From NCBI GenBank assembly GCA_029339195.1, contig JAPTJF010000045.1, positions 124,001 to 188,000 of the forward strand: a stretch of 64,000 bases of DNA, read 5' to 3'. Below, piece after piece: positions 22,321-32,568 of this stretch. The notes under the pieces are model-generated. The model had not been told where the DNA came from and ran no database searches. It saw only the letters and a program-made list of their open reading frames with translations. The position numbers and the translations under genes are program-made. How positions within the stretch are numbered: position 1 is the first letter of the stretch; each line of letters opens with the position of its first letter. Source of the DNA: Micractinium sp. NFX-FRZ (lineage: Eukaryota; Chlorophyta; Trebouxiophyceae; Chlorellales; Chlorellaceae).

Positions 22321-22806
22321 GACTGCCTACTCAGAACAGGCAGCACCCACATGCCGTTGGCGCTGCCAAACAGCAGCTTCAATTTCACCTCTCAACTTGC
22401 CAACCCCTGTACCTTCGACCTGTGCATTGCTACCTGTCCAAGCCCAGCCCCCGCCACCTGTTCTGTACATCTGTACCTGCAATTTACAAACAAGCTTATA
22501 GCTTCGTTGGTGCGTGTCCAAACGCAACATCGCAACAGCGAGTGAGCAGTACAGTTGTGACGCCGCCGTCGCCCAGTGAAGCAGCTGTTGGGTGGCTGAC
22601 AGCTGCACGTGCGTTGCCTGGCAGGTGCCCCGAAGAAGGCAGCTCACTTGCTGCTTCCCATCTTGCTGCCTTGCGAGTGCTCCCGAGGGGGCCGCTTCAC
22701 GCGTTGCATGCTCAAGGGTAAGCAGCAGCTGAGCAGCTTGCGTCTTCCCATACGCAAAAGGTGAGGGAGGAGAAGCTGACAGGGGGAGGAAGCTGCTACC
22801 CGCTGC
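22321..22806. other. Convergent 3' regions of ATG16 and the plastid membrane protein
   Basis: No gene supported. A TTACA at 22484-22488 reads TGTAA on the minus strand, a plausible poly(A) signal about 320 bases past the minus-strand stop. Confidence 0.5.
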
Positions 22807-23913
22807 TCACTTCTTGCCAAAGCCCTTGTACTCCTCTGGCGCCTTGGCCGGCTTGGCAGGCTTCTTGGGATTGGCAGGGCTGGCGCCGTTGCTGTGGCGG
22901 GGATGGGCAGGTGAAATGCATGTAAGAAGAAGTGCAATCTTCTGGCAAGGTCGGGGATTGCCGGCTTGGCCGGTTTCCTTGATGGCTGGCAGGGGCTGGC
23001 ACAGGTAGGTCGATCTGGTCCTTGCTGCCTGCACCCAGCTGGCCGGCCAGGCACCCAGACCATCAGCAGCAGGCCGCACCGAGCGGCAGCATGCCCGGCG
23101 GGCAGGTGCCATGTTGACACCGAAACATATTGCACCCGCCACACACTGCTGTCGATTCCCTTACCAGCCTGCAGCCATGCCTGTATGCAACCATACCTTC
23201 CATGACCATGTCCACACTGGCATACACCCGCACACCTGCTGGAGCGCACGCCAGAGCTGTCAAAGCGGGAGCGGTCCTCGGCCTCTAGCCGGCTGTCGTT
23301 CCAAGAGGTGAAGGAGAGGTAGGCCACGCCCAGCGTGACCACAGAGAGGGCACCCACTGCATGAGACAGGAAGAAAGGAGCAGGGCGGGGCACAAGGGCA
23401 TTAAGGTCAGTGGGTGCAGGCGACGGTAGTAGGAAGGCGGCGGGGCCACCCGGGGGGCGCGGGGGTGCTGTGCCGTGCGCTGGCGCCGCGCCAACTGGCT
23501 GGTGGGCCTCGTGGGCAGCAGCAAGCAAGCAGCCTGTCTATGTCCAGACCAAGCCCCGCACCCGCGATGGTGAAGAGGACTGTGAAGACAAGGTCAGTTG
23601 AGTCGTTGGCGGCGGCTGCCTGCGCTGCCGCGAGCGCCTCGGACGCTACCGCTGCCGCCGCATCTGAAGCAGCAGTGGGCTGCGCAGTCACGCCAGGCGT
23701 AAGGTCGACGAACGCCTCGCTGGCTTCCGCAGGCATGAAAGCAAGGGTTGCTGCACTCGCCAGCCCCGCCGCTGCCACCGTGGGCTGCCGCCGCCGCAGC
23801 TGGGTGGCGCTGCCACGACCCGCTGCTGCGCACCGCCGCCCTGCCCCAAGTTGGCTGCGCAGCTGCATTGGCTGGGCCAGTGCGGCGCTGGCTGCGGTGG
23901 CGAGGGCGGGCAT
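22807..23913 (-). CDS. Small single-pass membrane protein, probably plastid; unknown function
   Basis: Three exons in transcription order, 23913-23562, 23356-23236 and 22891-22807, give 185 residues in perfect frame. The first 60 or so residues are Ala/Arg-rich without acidic residues, like a chloroplast transit peptide. One membrane span (DLVFTVLFTIAVGALSVVTL) is created across the first splice junction. It is followed by SFTSWNDSRLEAEDRSRFDS and a basic tail with NPKKPAKPAKAPEEYKGFGK at the C-terminus. Plant plastid proteins with a GFGK-type end exist, but I cannot name the family. The start is the first ATG of the frame. It is divergent from the PAM2-motif gene with only 237 bases between starts. 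The last intron carries an exon echo. Confidence 0.72.
22960..23000 (-). repeat. Exon echo: copy of last exon (KKPAKPA segment)
   Basis: gccggcttggccggtttcct and the next 20 bases match 22848-22887 in the final exon of the plastid membrane-protein gene at about 80 percent. It sits 112 bases upstream, in gene orientation, inside the intron. Confidence 0.8.
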
Positions 23914-24150
23914 CGTACACTGGGTGAGAAGAGAGGAGGGGCAGAGCGGTGGCTATATGGAGTGGAGAGCGAGGCCCAGCGGGGTGTCGCAATATGACCG
24001 GAAGCAATACACCGCTCTGTTACCATGCAAGCAGCTCAAGATTGCGACCCTCGGTGCAACTTTACCTGCCAGGTGGCTGCCTCGCTGGCGCGGCGGTTGC
24101 TTCCTAGTAGCAGCCCGAAGCCCTCCCTGCATTGCATTCCGCCCAAAACA

Positions 24151-27022
24151 ATGGCCAGCTCAGCGGAGTCCCCAAGCAGGGCTAGCTCCGGAGGGGAGAG
24201 CCTGCGCGCAGACGCCCCTGAGTGGGCCCCTGCCGCGGTAAGCCACGGGCCCACCGCCCGCCTTCAGGGCCTTGTTGCTGCATTGGGTAGCTGCAACGCG
24301 TTCCCAAAGCCCCCCCGGCAGTCCCCGAAGGCCCCCAGCAACTGCCTCGAGGCCGCACTAACAATGGAACCGCCCACCAAACGCCGCTCTCTTGAACCCA
24401 CCGCAGGTGCCCCAACGGGAGAGCCCCGTGAAACCCATCCGCACCAGCAGCCGGCAGCGCGGGGACGTGCTTGCCACCCTCGATGCCAGTGAGTTGCGCC
24501 GCCCGCCGGCGCCCTGTGCCGCTGGCGGCACCGCCAGTTGTTAACACACGGCTGCTGCTGCTATTGCATTTCACCATGTACGCAGAGTTGCAGGGGCATC
24601 CGCAGCATGTGAACTGCCCACCCGCCTGCCATGCCATCAGCAGCCTGCCCACTTGTTCAACCGCCCCCGGCGCTGCCCTGCCGCCCCCGCTCCCTCCCCC
24701 GCAGTCCCCTTCACACCCTCGCAGGGCGTGTGCACGCCCAGCCCCACCAACATGGCGGCCATGTGGGTGCCGCACCCCTTCTTCCAGCAGCAGCAGCAGG
24801 CGTGGACGTCGATGGTGAGCAAAGAACGGGTGGAGCTGCTGCCTCAGCTCTTGCCTTGATGCCTGCACATTACTTTGTTCAGCCCAGCCCAGCCCAGCCC
24901 AGATGCCTTGACCCAGCTGATGCCCTGACTGACAGCTGATGCGCCCCCACCCTCCCCTCCCCTTCTTGCAGTCCGCCTTTGCCGGCAGCCCCGGCCCCAG
25001 CAGCGGCGGCTCCGACAGCAGCATGCTGCACACCTCGCAGCCAGGCACCCCCGGCGGCGGCATGTACGGCAGCGGCCCCGCAGTGATGTGGGGCGGCTTT
25101 GCCCCGCACATGCCCTACAGCCCCACCGCCCTGCAGATTGCGGCCGCCTCGGGGGCACTTGGCTCCGACCCCAGCACCCCCGTGCGGGGGCGCCCCGGGT
25201 CGGCGGGCGCTGTTGCCGCCGCAGCGATGGCGGCGGGCGGTCCCTTTATGATGCCCGGCAGCCCCGTGCTGCTCAGCCCGAGCCAGATGATGTTTGCACA
25301 GGTGGGGTTGGCAGGGCATGGTGCGGGCTGCGGAGGGGTGCTAACAGCAGGAAGGTGGGGGCTGAACAGCGCTCTGTGGCTTGAGGCTGTCCAGCTCAGA
25401 TGGCAGCGCTGCCGGGCAAGCCGTGAACAGGCGTGCTGAACCCACCACTGCCCTCCATTCAACCTCTTCGTTCTTGTCTGCCCGCCACCCCCTCTTCCAT
25501 TGGCGCAGTACTTTGGCACCGACGCCGGCGCCCGCCAGCAGCGGTCGCACTCCCCGCCCGAGAGCAAGGACAGCGGCAGCGGGGACGAGGGCGAAGGGTC
25601 CGACGGCGGCATGAGCTCCGCCGGCAGCGGCAGCCTGGAGGTGTCTGACGCAGCCCGCCAGATCGCGTCAGCCATGTGCGCGGCGCAGCAGCTGCCTGGC
25701 GAGCCGCCGCAGCAGGTGGGTGGGCAGGGTGGGGGGCGGGAGGCGCTGAGACGTGAGGGTGTGGATGTTGAGGGGTGGCTCCTCGCCTCCTGCCGTGCCA
25801 GCCTGGCAGGGCCGCATGCATGGGTGCCCGCTGATACCCCTTGACAGCACTCCTCCATATAGTGACCCTTTGTTCGGCCCCTTTTTCTCCCCCCCGCCCG
25901 CAGCTGCTGGAGCTGGCCTCTCTGCTGCACGCCTATGGCCTGGTGTCGGCGGTGCCCGCCTATGGCCCGCCGGCGCCCACCGGCCCCTCGGGCGCCCCCC
26001 TCTCCCCCGACTCCAAGCGCCAGCAGCAGAAGCAGCGGCAGAAGAGCGCCCCCAAGCTGAACGCCGACGGCTCGGTGCGGCTCAACGCGCGGCAGCGGCG
26101 CACGCTGCGGCGGGCGCAGGAGCGGGCAATGAAGGCGCTGCTGGAGGCGCAGACGAGCGCGCACGGCATCTCCTCGGAGCAGGTATGTGCGGTGCTCGTG
26201 TGTGGCGGGAGGGGGAGGGGGAGGGGGGGATGGGTGGGTGGGCGAGGCGTCGGTGATGGCGCCCACTCGAGTTGCTGGGATATGGTTGTGCAGGGGATGG
26301 ATTGCAAGGCCGAGTGGCAGGCACGGCAGGGCAGGGGCTAGGCGGGCAGGACAAGACAGCTGGAGTGGAATGGTAGCCTCCCAGGTGTGTGTGCCCCCAC
26401 AGCCCGCCCATGCAGGAATCATGCCCTCACCACTCTGCCTAACCACCATCTCCTCTTCCCCCGTGGTGTTCCCCCCCCACCGCAGGCCGCCAGCAACCTG
26501 GCCTCCATGGGTGTGACCAGCATGCTGCTGGGCAGCCCGCCGCCGGCCCCCGCCCCCGTGCACTTTGGCAACCTGGGCAGCCCGATGCAGCACATGCCCG
26601 CGGTGCCCGCCTACATGGCCCCGGCAGTGGCCGCCCTGCCGCTGTCGCCCGGCCCCAGCATGCCGGCGATGCTGGGCGGGCCGCCCATGCACCACGCCCA
26701 CGACTTCAACATGATGGCAAACGCCATGATGCAGCAGCAGGCGGCGGCAGCGGCGGCGGCCAGCGCCGGTTTTGACGCGGCTGGCGGCTTTGGCATGTCC
26801 GGCTTCCCCGGCAGCAGCGGCGAGCTGCCCATGCCCATCCCCATGATGCAGCACAGCACGCCGCCGCCGCGGCACGCCGGCAACCGGGCGGGCCCCGCCG
26901 GCTTTGCCGGCCAGGGCGGCGGCTACCGCGGCAGCCCCGGCGGCATGGCCGGCTTCCGTGGCACGCCGGGAGGCGGCCGCATGAGCCGCTTTGCGCCACC
27001 CGACACAGTGTCGGCGTACTGA
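24151..27022 (+). CDS. Disordered protein with PAM2-like motif (CID-type candidate)
   Basis: Encodes 543 residues in seven exons: 24151-24237, 24407-24488, 24705-24814, 24972-25301, 25509-25715, 25904-26182, 26486-27022. Residues 17-27 read SLRADAPEWAP, fitting the PAM2 motif (L..xAxEF/W.P) by which CID and other proteins bind the MLLE domain of poly(A)-binding protein. The rest is low-complexity, rich in Gly, Pro, Ser, Met and Gln, with a Q run, a basic helix LNARQRRTLRRAQERAMKAL near residue 350, and an RG/GG-rich C-terminus. No folded domain is evident. The motif and disorder suggest an mRNA-associated regulator; this is inference. A TGTAA lies at 27550-27554. Confidence 0.82.
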
Positions 27023-27838
27023 GCGCCCAGCCGCAGCAGCGGCCGGCCTCATAGTTAGTTGATGAGAGCTCATAGCACAGCAGTGACAAAGAGTCAGTTG
27101 ATGGGGCAGAAGCCCCACGGCAGCCGGGCAAATGAACCAGGCAGCCGAGTCGCACCCCACCCCACCCCACCCGCTCAGGAGTTTAGGACCGCCCCCGCCC
27201 CCGCCATTCCCCATTGGACAGCTAACACCCAGCAGTACCTCGGCACCCAGGACACCTCTAGGCAGGACCCATCAACGCTCCCCATTCCACCCGCCTGAGT
27301 GTTATTGCCCATTTGCCATTGACCACACCACCTCCCAGATCTACTCCGCCCCTCCTTCATTGTTGTGTACATCCTTCCCCCTGGCCACCCCACGCCTGCC
27401 CTTATTGCCGTCAGCCCTGCCCATTTGCGGGCTGCTGTGCAAAACAATGTACTGCCCTGCTGCGCCCCCCAATTTTGCTGCAGCAGATCACCCCTCCCTG
27501 CTACTTGTTTCCTCAACTTTGGCCAAACATTGCTACACATTATTGCGCCTGTAATTCAAGACGCACACTTACTTACACCAAGAGGCAATCGTGCAAGAAC
27601 GTGTGCAGAAGAAACAGGGGGCCGGGCCTGTAGAGGGCAGGTATCTGGAAAGTTGGACAGCAACTGTGAAGTGGGGCAGGCAGGTGTCAACGTTCAGAAA
27701 GGGTGCGGGCTTAAAGCAGTGCAGGTGTTGAAGAGCTGAAGGTTTCAAGTGGTCTGTGGGCCGCCCGAGCCCGCTGGCAGCAGTACCAAGCGGCGGCAGC
27801 GCGCCCCTGCGCCCCTGCACGGGGGTGCCTCCTGTTCT
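27023..27838. other. Convergent 3' regions
   Basis: Presumed 3' UTRs of the PAM2-motif gene (+) and the first small ORF (-). TGTAA on the plus strand is at 27550-27554 and on the minus strand at 27573-27577. No gene seen. Confidence 0.5.
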
Positions 27839-28006
27839 TCACTTTCCCGCGAGCGCCTTCTTCTGCTTGTCAGACATCGCCTTGTGCGGCTGGTGGCGGC
27901 AGCCGAGGGCGGCCAGGTGCAGCGGTAGGGGGACTGGGTGCAGGGCAAAGAAGGCGCCGCTCATGGCGCACCAGATGCAGCAGGTGGAGCCCAGGAGTGC
28001 CGGCAT
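27839..28006 (-). CDS. Small hydrophobic protein, copy 1, unknown function
   Basis: A 55-residue ORF beginning MPALLGSTCCIWCAMSGAFF, with a CxxC pair, a central hydrophobic stretch (GAFFALHPVPLPLHLAALGC), then CRHQPHKAM and a Lys-rich end. It is supported mainly by a homologous ORF about 1 kb away (28887-29054) with the same length and the same conserved positions, WCAxSGAF, PVPL, GCRHQ and KAM. I do not recognise the family. It could be an exon of a larger spliced gene whose 5' part is not visible. A minus-strand TGTAA follows at 27577-27573. Confidence 0.45.
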   Translation of the reverse strand: MPALLGSTCCIWCAMSGAFFALHPVPLPLHLAALGCRHQPHKAMSDKQKKALAGK

Positions 28007-28886
28007 TGCTGATGCCACGCAGACTGGACGAACGAACGCGAAACGAGGCGTCCGAGGCAAGGCCTAGTAGGCCGCCTACAGGAAGGTACGTTGTTAGGAC
28101 CACATGGAAGGTGGCTCACCTGGTGAGGAAGCTGCGGGTAAGCCAGGCGTAAGCGACAGCTGGCACCTGCCGGCAGCAGCAATCCCTTCAAGTGCAGGGC
28201 AGGCACCACATGCAGCGATGGGACGGGCAGGGCAGCATACACTTTGTGTGCTATGAGCAGGGCAGGGAGGCATGCCTGGGTGAGCTCTGGCGCCTCCCTC
28301 ACTTCACTGCTGCTGCACAGCACAACGGCATCCGCACCCAGCACACCTTTCCTGTCAAATCTCCCTGGTCTGTTGGCGGCCAGACTCGTGACTGCACCGT
28401 CCTGCTGCCCGTGGTATGCCAGTGGGTTACACATCCGAGCTGATGGGTTTACAGAACGAGGTGCAGAAAGGGCATATGCAGGAGGCAAGGGGGCGGGGTA
28501 TACACGAGGGGTGGCAGGGTACATAGGGCTTTGCATGCGGCAGGCAGATCATGCAGGAAAGAAGCTGTACGGGGAAAACAAGGGTAGGTCAGGATGAGGG
28601 GGGCATGGCGAGAGGTGGGGAGAAGGCAGTGGCACTGCACCTGTAGGCAGCGTGACGGGCGCAGGTTGAGGTGGAAGACGACTGGTCGGGATGGGTGGCG
28701 GGAGTTAGGGCAGAAGAGTTGTGGAGAATGGCTTGAGAGGGGGGAAACCAGTTCTCAAAGCAGGCTCAGATATATAGGAGCATGCAGGTTGAGTTTTGTT
28801 GAGTTTTGTTGGAGTGGGGAGGGCGGGTCAGCCCGCCGCCGCTGGTCAAGCGGGGCAGGGTGCAGCGGCGCAGCAGCCCTAGGGCT
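28007..28886. other. Spacer between the small paralogous ORFs
   Basis: No gene firmly seen. A minus-strand TGTAA lies at 28449-28453 and a short TATATA-like stretch near 28770. Long open frames here are GC-driven. Confidence 0.4.
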
Positions 28887-29054
28887 TCACTTCCCGTCCC
28901 GCGCCTGCCGGTGCTCGGGCATCGCCTTGCGCCGCTGGTGGCGGCAGCCGACGGGGCTTGCGTGCGCGACGAGGGGGACGGGAGGGAAGGCCGAGAAGGC
29001 GCCGCTGAGGGCGCACCAGACGCAGCTGTTGGTGCTTGTGGGTGCCGGCATCAT
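28887..29054 (-). CDS. Small hydrophobic protein, copy 2, unknown function
   Basis: A 55-residue ORF starting MMPAPTSTNSCVWCALSGAF, paralogous to the ORF at 27839-28006 across its whole length, and with DNA similarity over about 180 bases. CxxC, SGAF, PVPL, GCRHQ and KAM are shared. The hydrophobic centre is weaker and the tail is changed (MPEHRQARDGK), so this may be the decaying copy. Both lie on the same strand, as expected from a tandem duplication. Function unknown. Confidence 0.42.
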   Translation of the reverse strand: MMPAPTSTNSCVWCALSGAFSAFPPVPLVAHASPVGCRHQRRKAMPEHRQARDGK

Positions 29055-29426
29055 GTCTGCACGCGAACGAGGTGCCCGGCAGCCGCGCCGGCGGATTATA
29101 TCCCCGTTTGCGCAGGACCGCCAGCTCAGCATGGGTGAAGCAGCTTCTATGTGGCTGATGAGCCCCCGGTATCCACCGGTATCCTGGCACAGTGCTGTTG
29201 TTACATGTCAGGGGTGTGCGTTCAAAGGCTACAAACAATACAGAGGCTGACACAAACATGTGTCTAGTAAGAGGGCAGGGGTGCCTGCACGCGCAAGCTT
29301 GGCCACCGCTCAGGCTGCAACCCCTCCCACACATGTTTGCTTGGCTGCACCAGGCACTTAGCCGCTTTGAATTGCTGCTGTGAAACAATACCTGTGCTTC
29401 TCAGCAGCGTCTCCACGTCACTTGGG
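29055..29426. other. Spacer upstream of small ORF 2 and downstream of TauE-like gene
   Basis: Contains the TauE-like gene's 3' region, with a minus-strand TGTAA at 29201-29205. No other gene supported. Confidence 0.5.
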
Positions 29427-31718
29427 TCATCTGGCCGTGGCAAGCGTCTTGCGCCCCAGGAACAGCATGCCCACACAGAAGGCGGCCTCGAGGTATCCGG
29501 CGGGCGCCTGCACCGCCACGTTGCTGCCTGCCAAGCTGCCTATTGCCGTGCCCACGGCCAACCCGGCTGCCATGCGCCAGTCCACATTGCCCAGCCTGCA
29601 AGTGTGGTGGGTGGCGGGGGTTGGTTGGGGAGCACAGGCGCAGAGAGGCAGGCAAGGTGGGGAACAGAGCGTGGGCCAGCAAAGGCAGGCTGTGGGGTGA
29701 TGCTGATGCTGTGTGATGAGCATGTGGCACAGATACAGGGATGCATGTGATTGCACAAACACTGGTACTACTTGCCCGCCCGCCTGCCAACCTGCCTGCG
29801 AAAGCAACAGAAGCGCCCGCCCCACCCAGCCCCGACCCCAAACCGACCACGCCGACACCATACGCACCTGCGGTGCTGCGCCAGGGCTGCCGCTGCCGGC
29901 GGTATCATTGCAAGGAGGGAGGTGCCCAGCACTGTGGCCTGAGGGTAGTCCATTGTCATTGCTAGGAGAGGGGTGACTATGAGGCCGCCCCCCACGCCCA
30001 GCAGGCCGCTGGCAACGCCCGCCACAGCACCGGTGACCACAAGCAGGGCCGCCTTGGCGGGGGGCGGGAACACCATGCTTTCCACCATGGATTCAGCCTT
30101 GGCGCCCGCTGCTGCTGCCGCTGGGGCCTCGGCCGCGACTGCCGCTGGGGCGGCGCTGCCGCTGCTGCCGCCCCCGCTGCTGCCGCTGCTGCTGCTGGTG
30201 GCCGGCTCAGCGCCCGTGCTGCTGGATTCCGATCGAGACAGCAGGTACGCCTGTGCAGCGAGGGAGGGAGGGTGCATGGGGCAGGCAGGGTCAGCGGGCG
30301 GGCGCATGGTGTGCGGATGTGTCATGCCAGGCTGGCGCACCTGGGCGCATGCGTGCTGCCAGATCAGCGCGAGGGGCTGCCTGTGTCCCTCACACCCCTC
30401 ACACCTCCCTGCCCACCCCACAATGGCGCCACACACACATACACAACACACACATGCCTGCACATGTCGCTGCGCTCGCACACTGCAGCTGCCCCGTGGG
30501 CAGGAGCCCCACACCTTCCCACACCTCCCCACGCCTTCCACACCTTCCCACACCTCCCCACGCACCTTGAGCGGCACCATGGGGGCGGCTGCCAGCAGGA
30601 AGAAGCCCAGGATGCGCCTGAGGGCTGCACAGTCCAGGCGGCTGGTCAGCCGTGCACCCAGGGGGGCGGTGAGCATGGCTGCGGGGGAGATGAGGGCGGC
30701 AGCAGCCAGGTCCACACACCCCTGGTTGCTGTATGTGTAGGCGCTGGCCAGCGCTGTGCTGAGCACTGCGGCGAGGGAGGTGCCAGACACGACCCTGCGC
30801 ATTGGAGGGGGGCAGGAGAGGAGGGGCGGCGGCGGCAGCGTGGGGACAGGGAAGGGAGGTGCAGTAGTTTCATTTTGTTGCCCGTCCAGAGGGGGGCTGG
30901 ATTTGGCGGGTGGGGCGTATGCCGGAGGTGTCAACACCGATCGGAGGTGTGCACGGTACAGAGAACGCTTGGCAGTGTGCGCCAGCACCGCAGCCACGGC
31001 TGCCCTCCGTGGCGCTGCCCTTCATGGCCCTCGAGTGCGCACACCCACCGCCCCAGGACCCGCCCCGCCCCACAGAGTCCTGCAGAGCATGCAGAGCTGG
31101 CCCAGCCCCCACCTCTGCGGGATGGTCTTGCACGCCGACACAATGGTGGGCACAATAATGACTCCGCCTCCCACGCCAACAATGCTGCCAAACACGCCTG
31201 CGGGGGACCCAGCGCAGAGAGGGCAGGTTGGGGGTTGAGATACGGGTGTGAGGAGGCACGGGCCGAGCCAGGCCAGGAGCGGGGCAGGCAGAAGGTAGGA
31301 CCAAAGGTGTCAGGCAGGTTGAGCTGGCGATCAAGCAGCATCAAAAGGGCGTTGAACCAGGTCCAGAGGCAGCGTCACAGCACAAGATCAACCCAGTCAA
31401 GGGGGCACAAGCTGGCATGCAGCGGGCCCCCAGCGCACCTGCCAGGAGACCTACCGGCCCCGCCATGCGCCGGGCCTTGCCCAGCGCTGCCGCCTGCTGC
31501 TCCGCGCTGCCGCTGGCTTGGCTGACCACATGCCGGGCGGGCTGCAGCTGCCAGCCGGGGCTGAGCTTCCTGGATACAGCGGTAACCATGCTGCTTCCGC
31601 TGCTGCTGCTGCTGCTGCCAGAGACGGCGCTCCGCTCGCATGCCGCGGCCGAGCCTGCTATTTGTTGTGCCGCCGCCGCCGCCCGCCGGCGTGCCAGCTG
31701 GCCTAGAGCACCCAGCAT
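29427..31718 (-). CDS. TauE/SafE-family anion exporter (sulfite/sulfonate-type permease)
   Basis: Five exons in transcription order, 31718-31439, 31197-31113, 30794-30566, 30250-29868 and 29595-29427, encode 381 residues. TauE/SafE proteins are multi-span membrane exporters of sulfite, sulfonates or related anions. The diagnostic glycine motif occurs twice, once per half: SIVGVGGGVIIVP near residue 98 and GLLGVGGGLIVTPLLA near 283. A Ser/Gly/Ala-rich loop separates the halves. The first 90 or so residues are basic and Ser/Ala-rich without membrane spans, compatible with an organelle transit peptide. Hydrophobic segments surround both motifs, and the second half ends LFLGRKTLATAR. The substrate cannot be told from sequence. 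Confidence 0.92.
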
Positions 31719-31926
31719 GGCTGAGACTCACAAGATTTGTTTGGAAAAGGGGGAAAGAAGCTACTTGTGGGTGTCTGCCATGCCACGCCCGATTAAATGC
31801 GAGTACTCGGTACCACGCTTAGCTGTACCGCTGCTGCTGCCGCTGCTACGAGCGAGTGCCGCTGCTGCTGGGCCCAGAGGTAGGACCGGCCACCCTGCTG
31901 GCTGCTGGCTGGGCCTGGGCTGTAAG

Positions 31927-32323
31927 CTACTGCTGCTTGCTGCGAGCGGCGGCGTCCACACTGCTCCACATCGATCCTTTGCTGAAGCCCCCCGCCGGTG
32001 CCTCCCGTGTCGACCGGTCTTGAAGCGGCAACTGCAGCGGGCATGGCAGGCAGAGGTTGGCGCAGGAGACGTACTCGCTCTTTCTGCTGGATTGCATGAT
32101 GCATGGATGTTACTGGTCAGTTTGAACTGAGTTGGACTGGCGGCGGCAGCAGCAGCGACGCCAGCAGCAGCGGTGGCGGCAGCGGCGGTGGCAGGCGGGT
32201 GTGCTGCCCTGTTGTAGCAGGCTCGGGGGCGCTGCTCACAATAACGATAGGATAGGATGCCGCAGCAATCAGGCCGCAGATGGCGGCGACGGTGAGGGCG
32301 CTCTTGAGGTTCGGTGTCGTCAT
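31927..32323 (-). CDS. Possible SMIM20/MITRAC7-like mitochondrial microprotein
   Basis: Two exons in transcription order, 32323-32240 and 32031-31927, give 62 residues. The N-terminus MTTPNLKSALTVAAICGLIA followed by AASYPI matches the SMIM20 (MITRAC7) pattern of NL(R/K)xAL, a single span, L-I-x-A-A and Tyr-Pro-Ile. SMIM20 is a 67-residue chaperone of cytochrome c oxidase assembly in the inner mitochondrial membrane. The donor gtgagc directly follows the span. The second exon is less certain: it gives GFSKGSMWSSVDAAARSK before the stop. The unspliced ORF runs into Pro/Leu low complexity and is a poorer model. It lies between two larger genes, 250 bases upstream of the helicase-like gene on the opposite strand. 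Confidence 0.4.
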
Positions 32324-32568
32324 TCGGGGGCTACTATGGGCGAAGGGGCAGCAGGTAATTGGGCCGGTGCCGAGCAGCCGTAAGCTGGGCTGGGACGATG
32401 TCAGGATGACGAGGGGATGGCGGGGAAGGAACACCCAGAGAGCCTGCCCGCCGGCGGCAGGAAGAAAACTGCGCGCAATTTGAGTGCCTAGAGCGGGCTA
32501 CTGGCCGATCCACTCGGGTCGATTGGCCATAACAGGCTTGCATTGTTGTATCTTAACTTCTCAAGCCC

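Noticed and set aside
25115..27214. A 699-codon minus-strand open frame
   Set aside because: It is antisense to the PAM2-motif gene, whose seven exons splice in perfect frame. The antisense peptide is compositionally skewed with no domain.
32117..32434. Unspliced 105-codon reading of the SMIM20-like candidate
   Set aside because: After the membrane span it enters Pro/Leu low complexity. A consensus donor sits exactly after the conserved part, so the spliced model is preferred.
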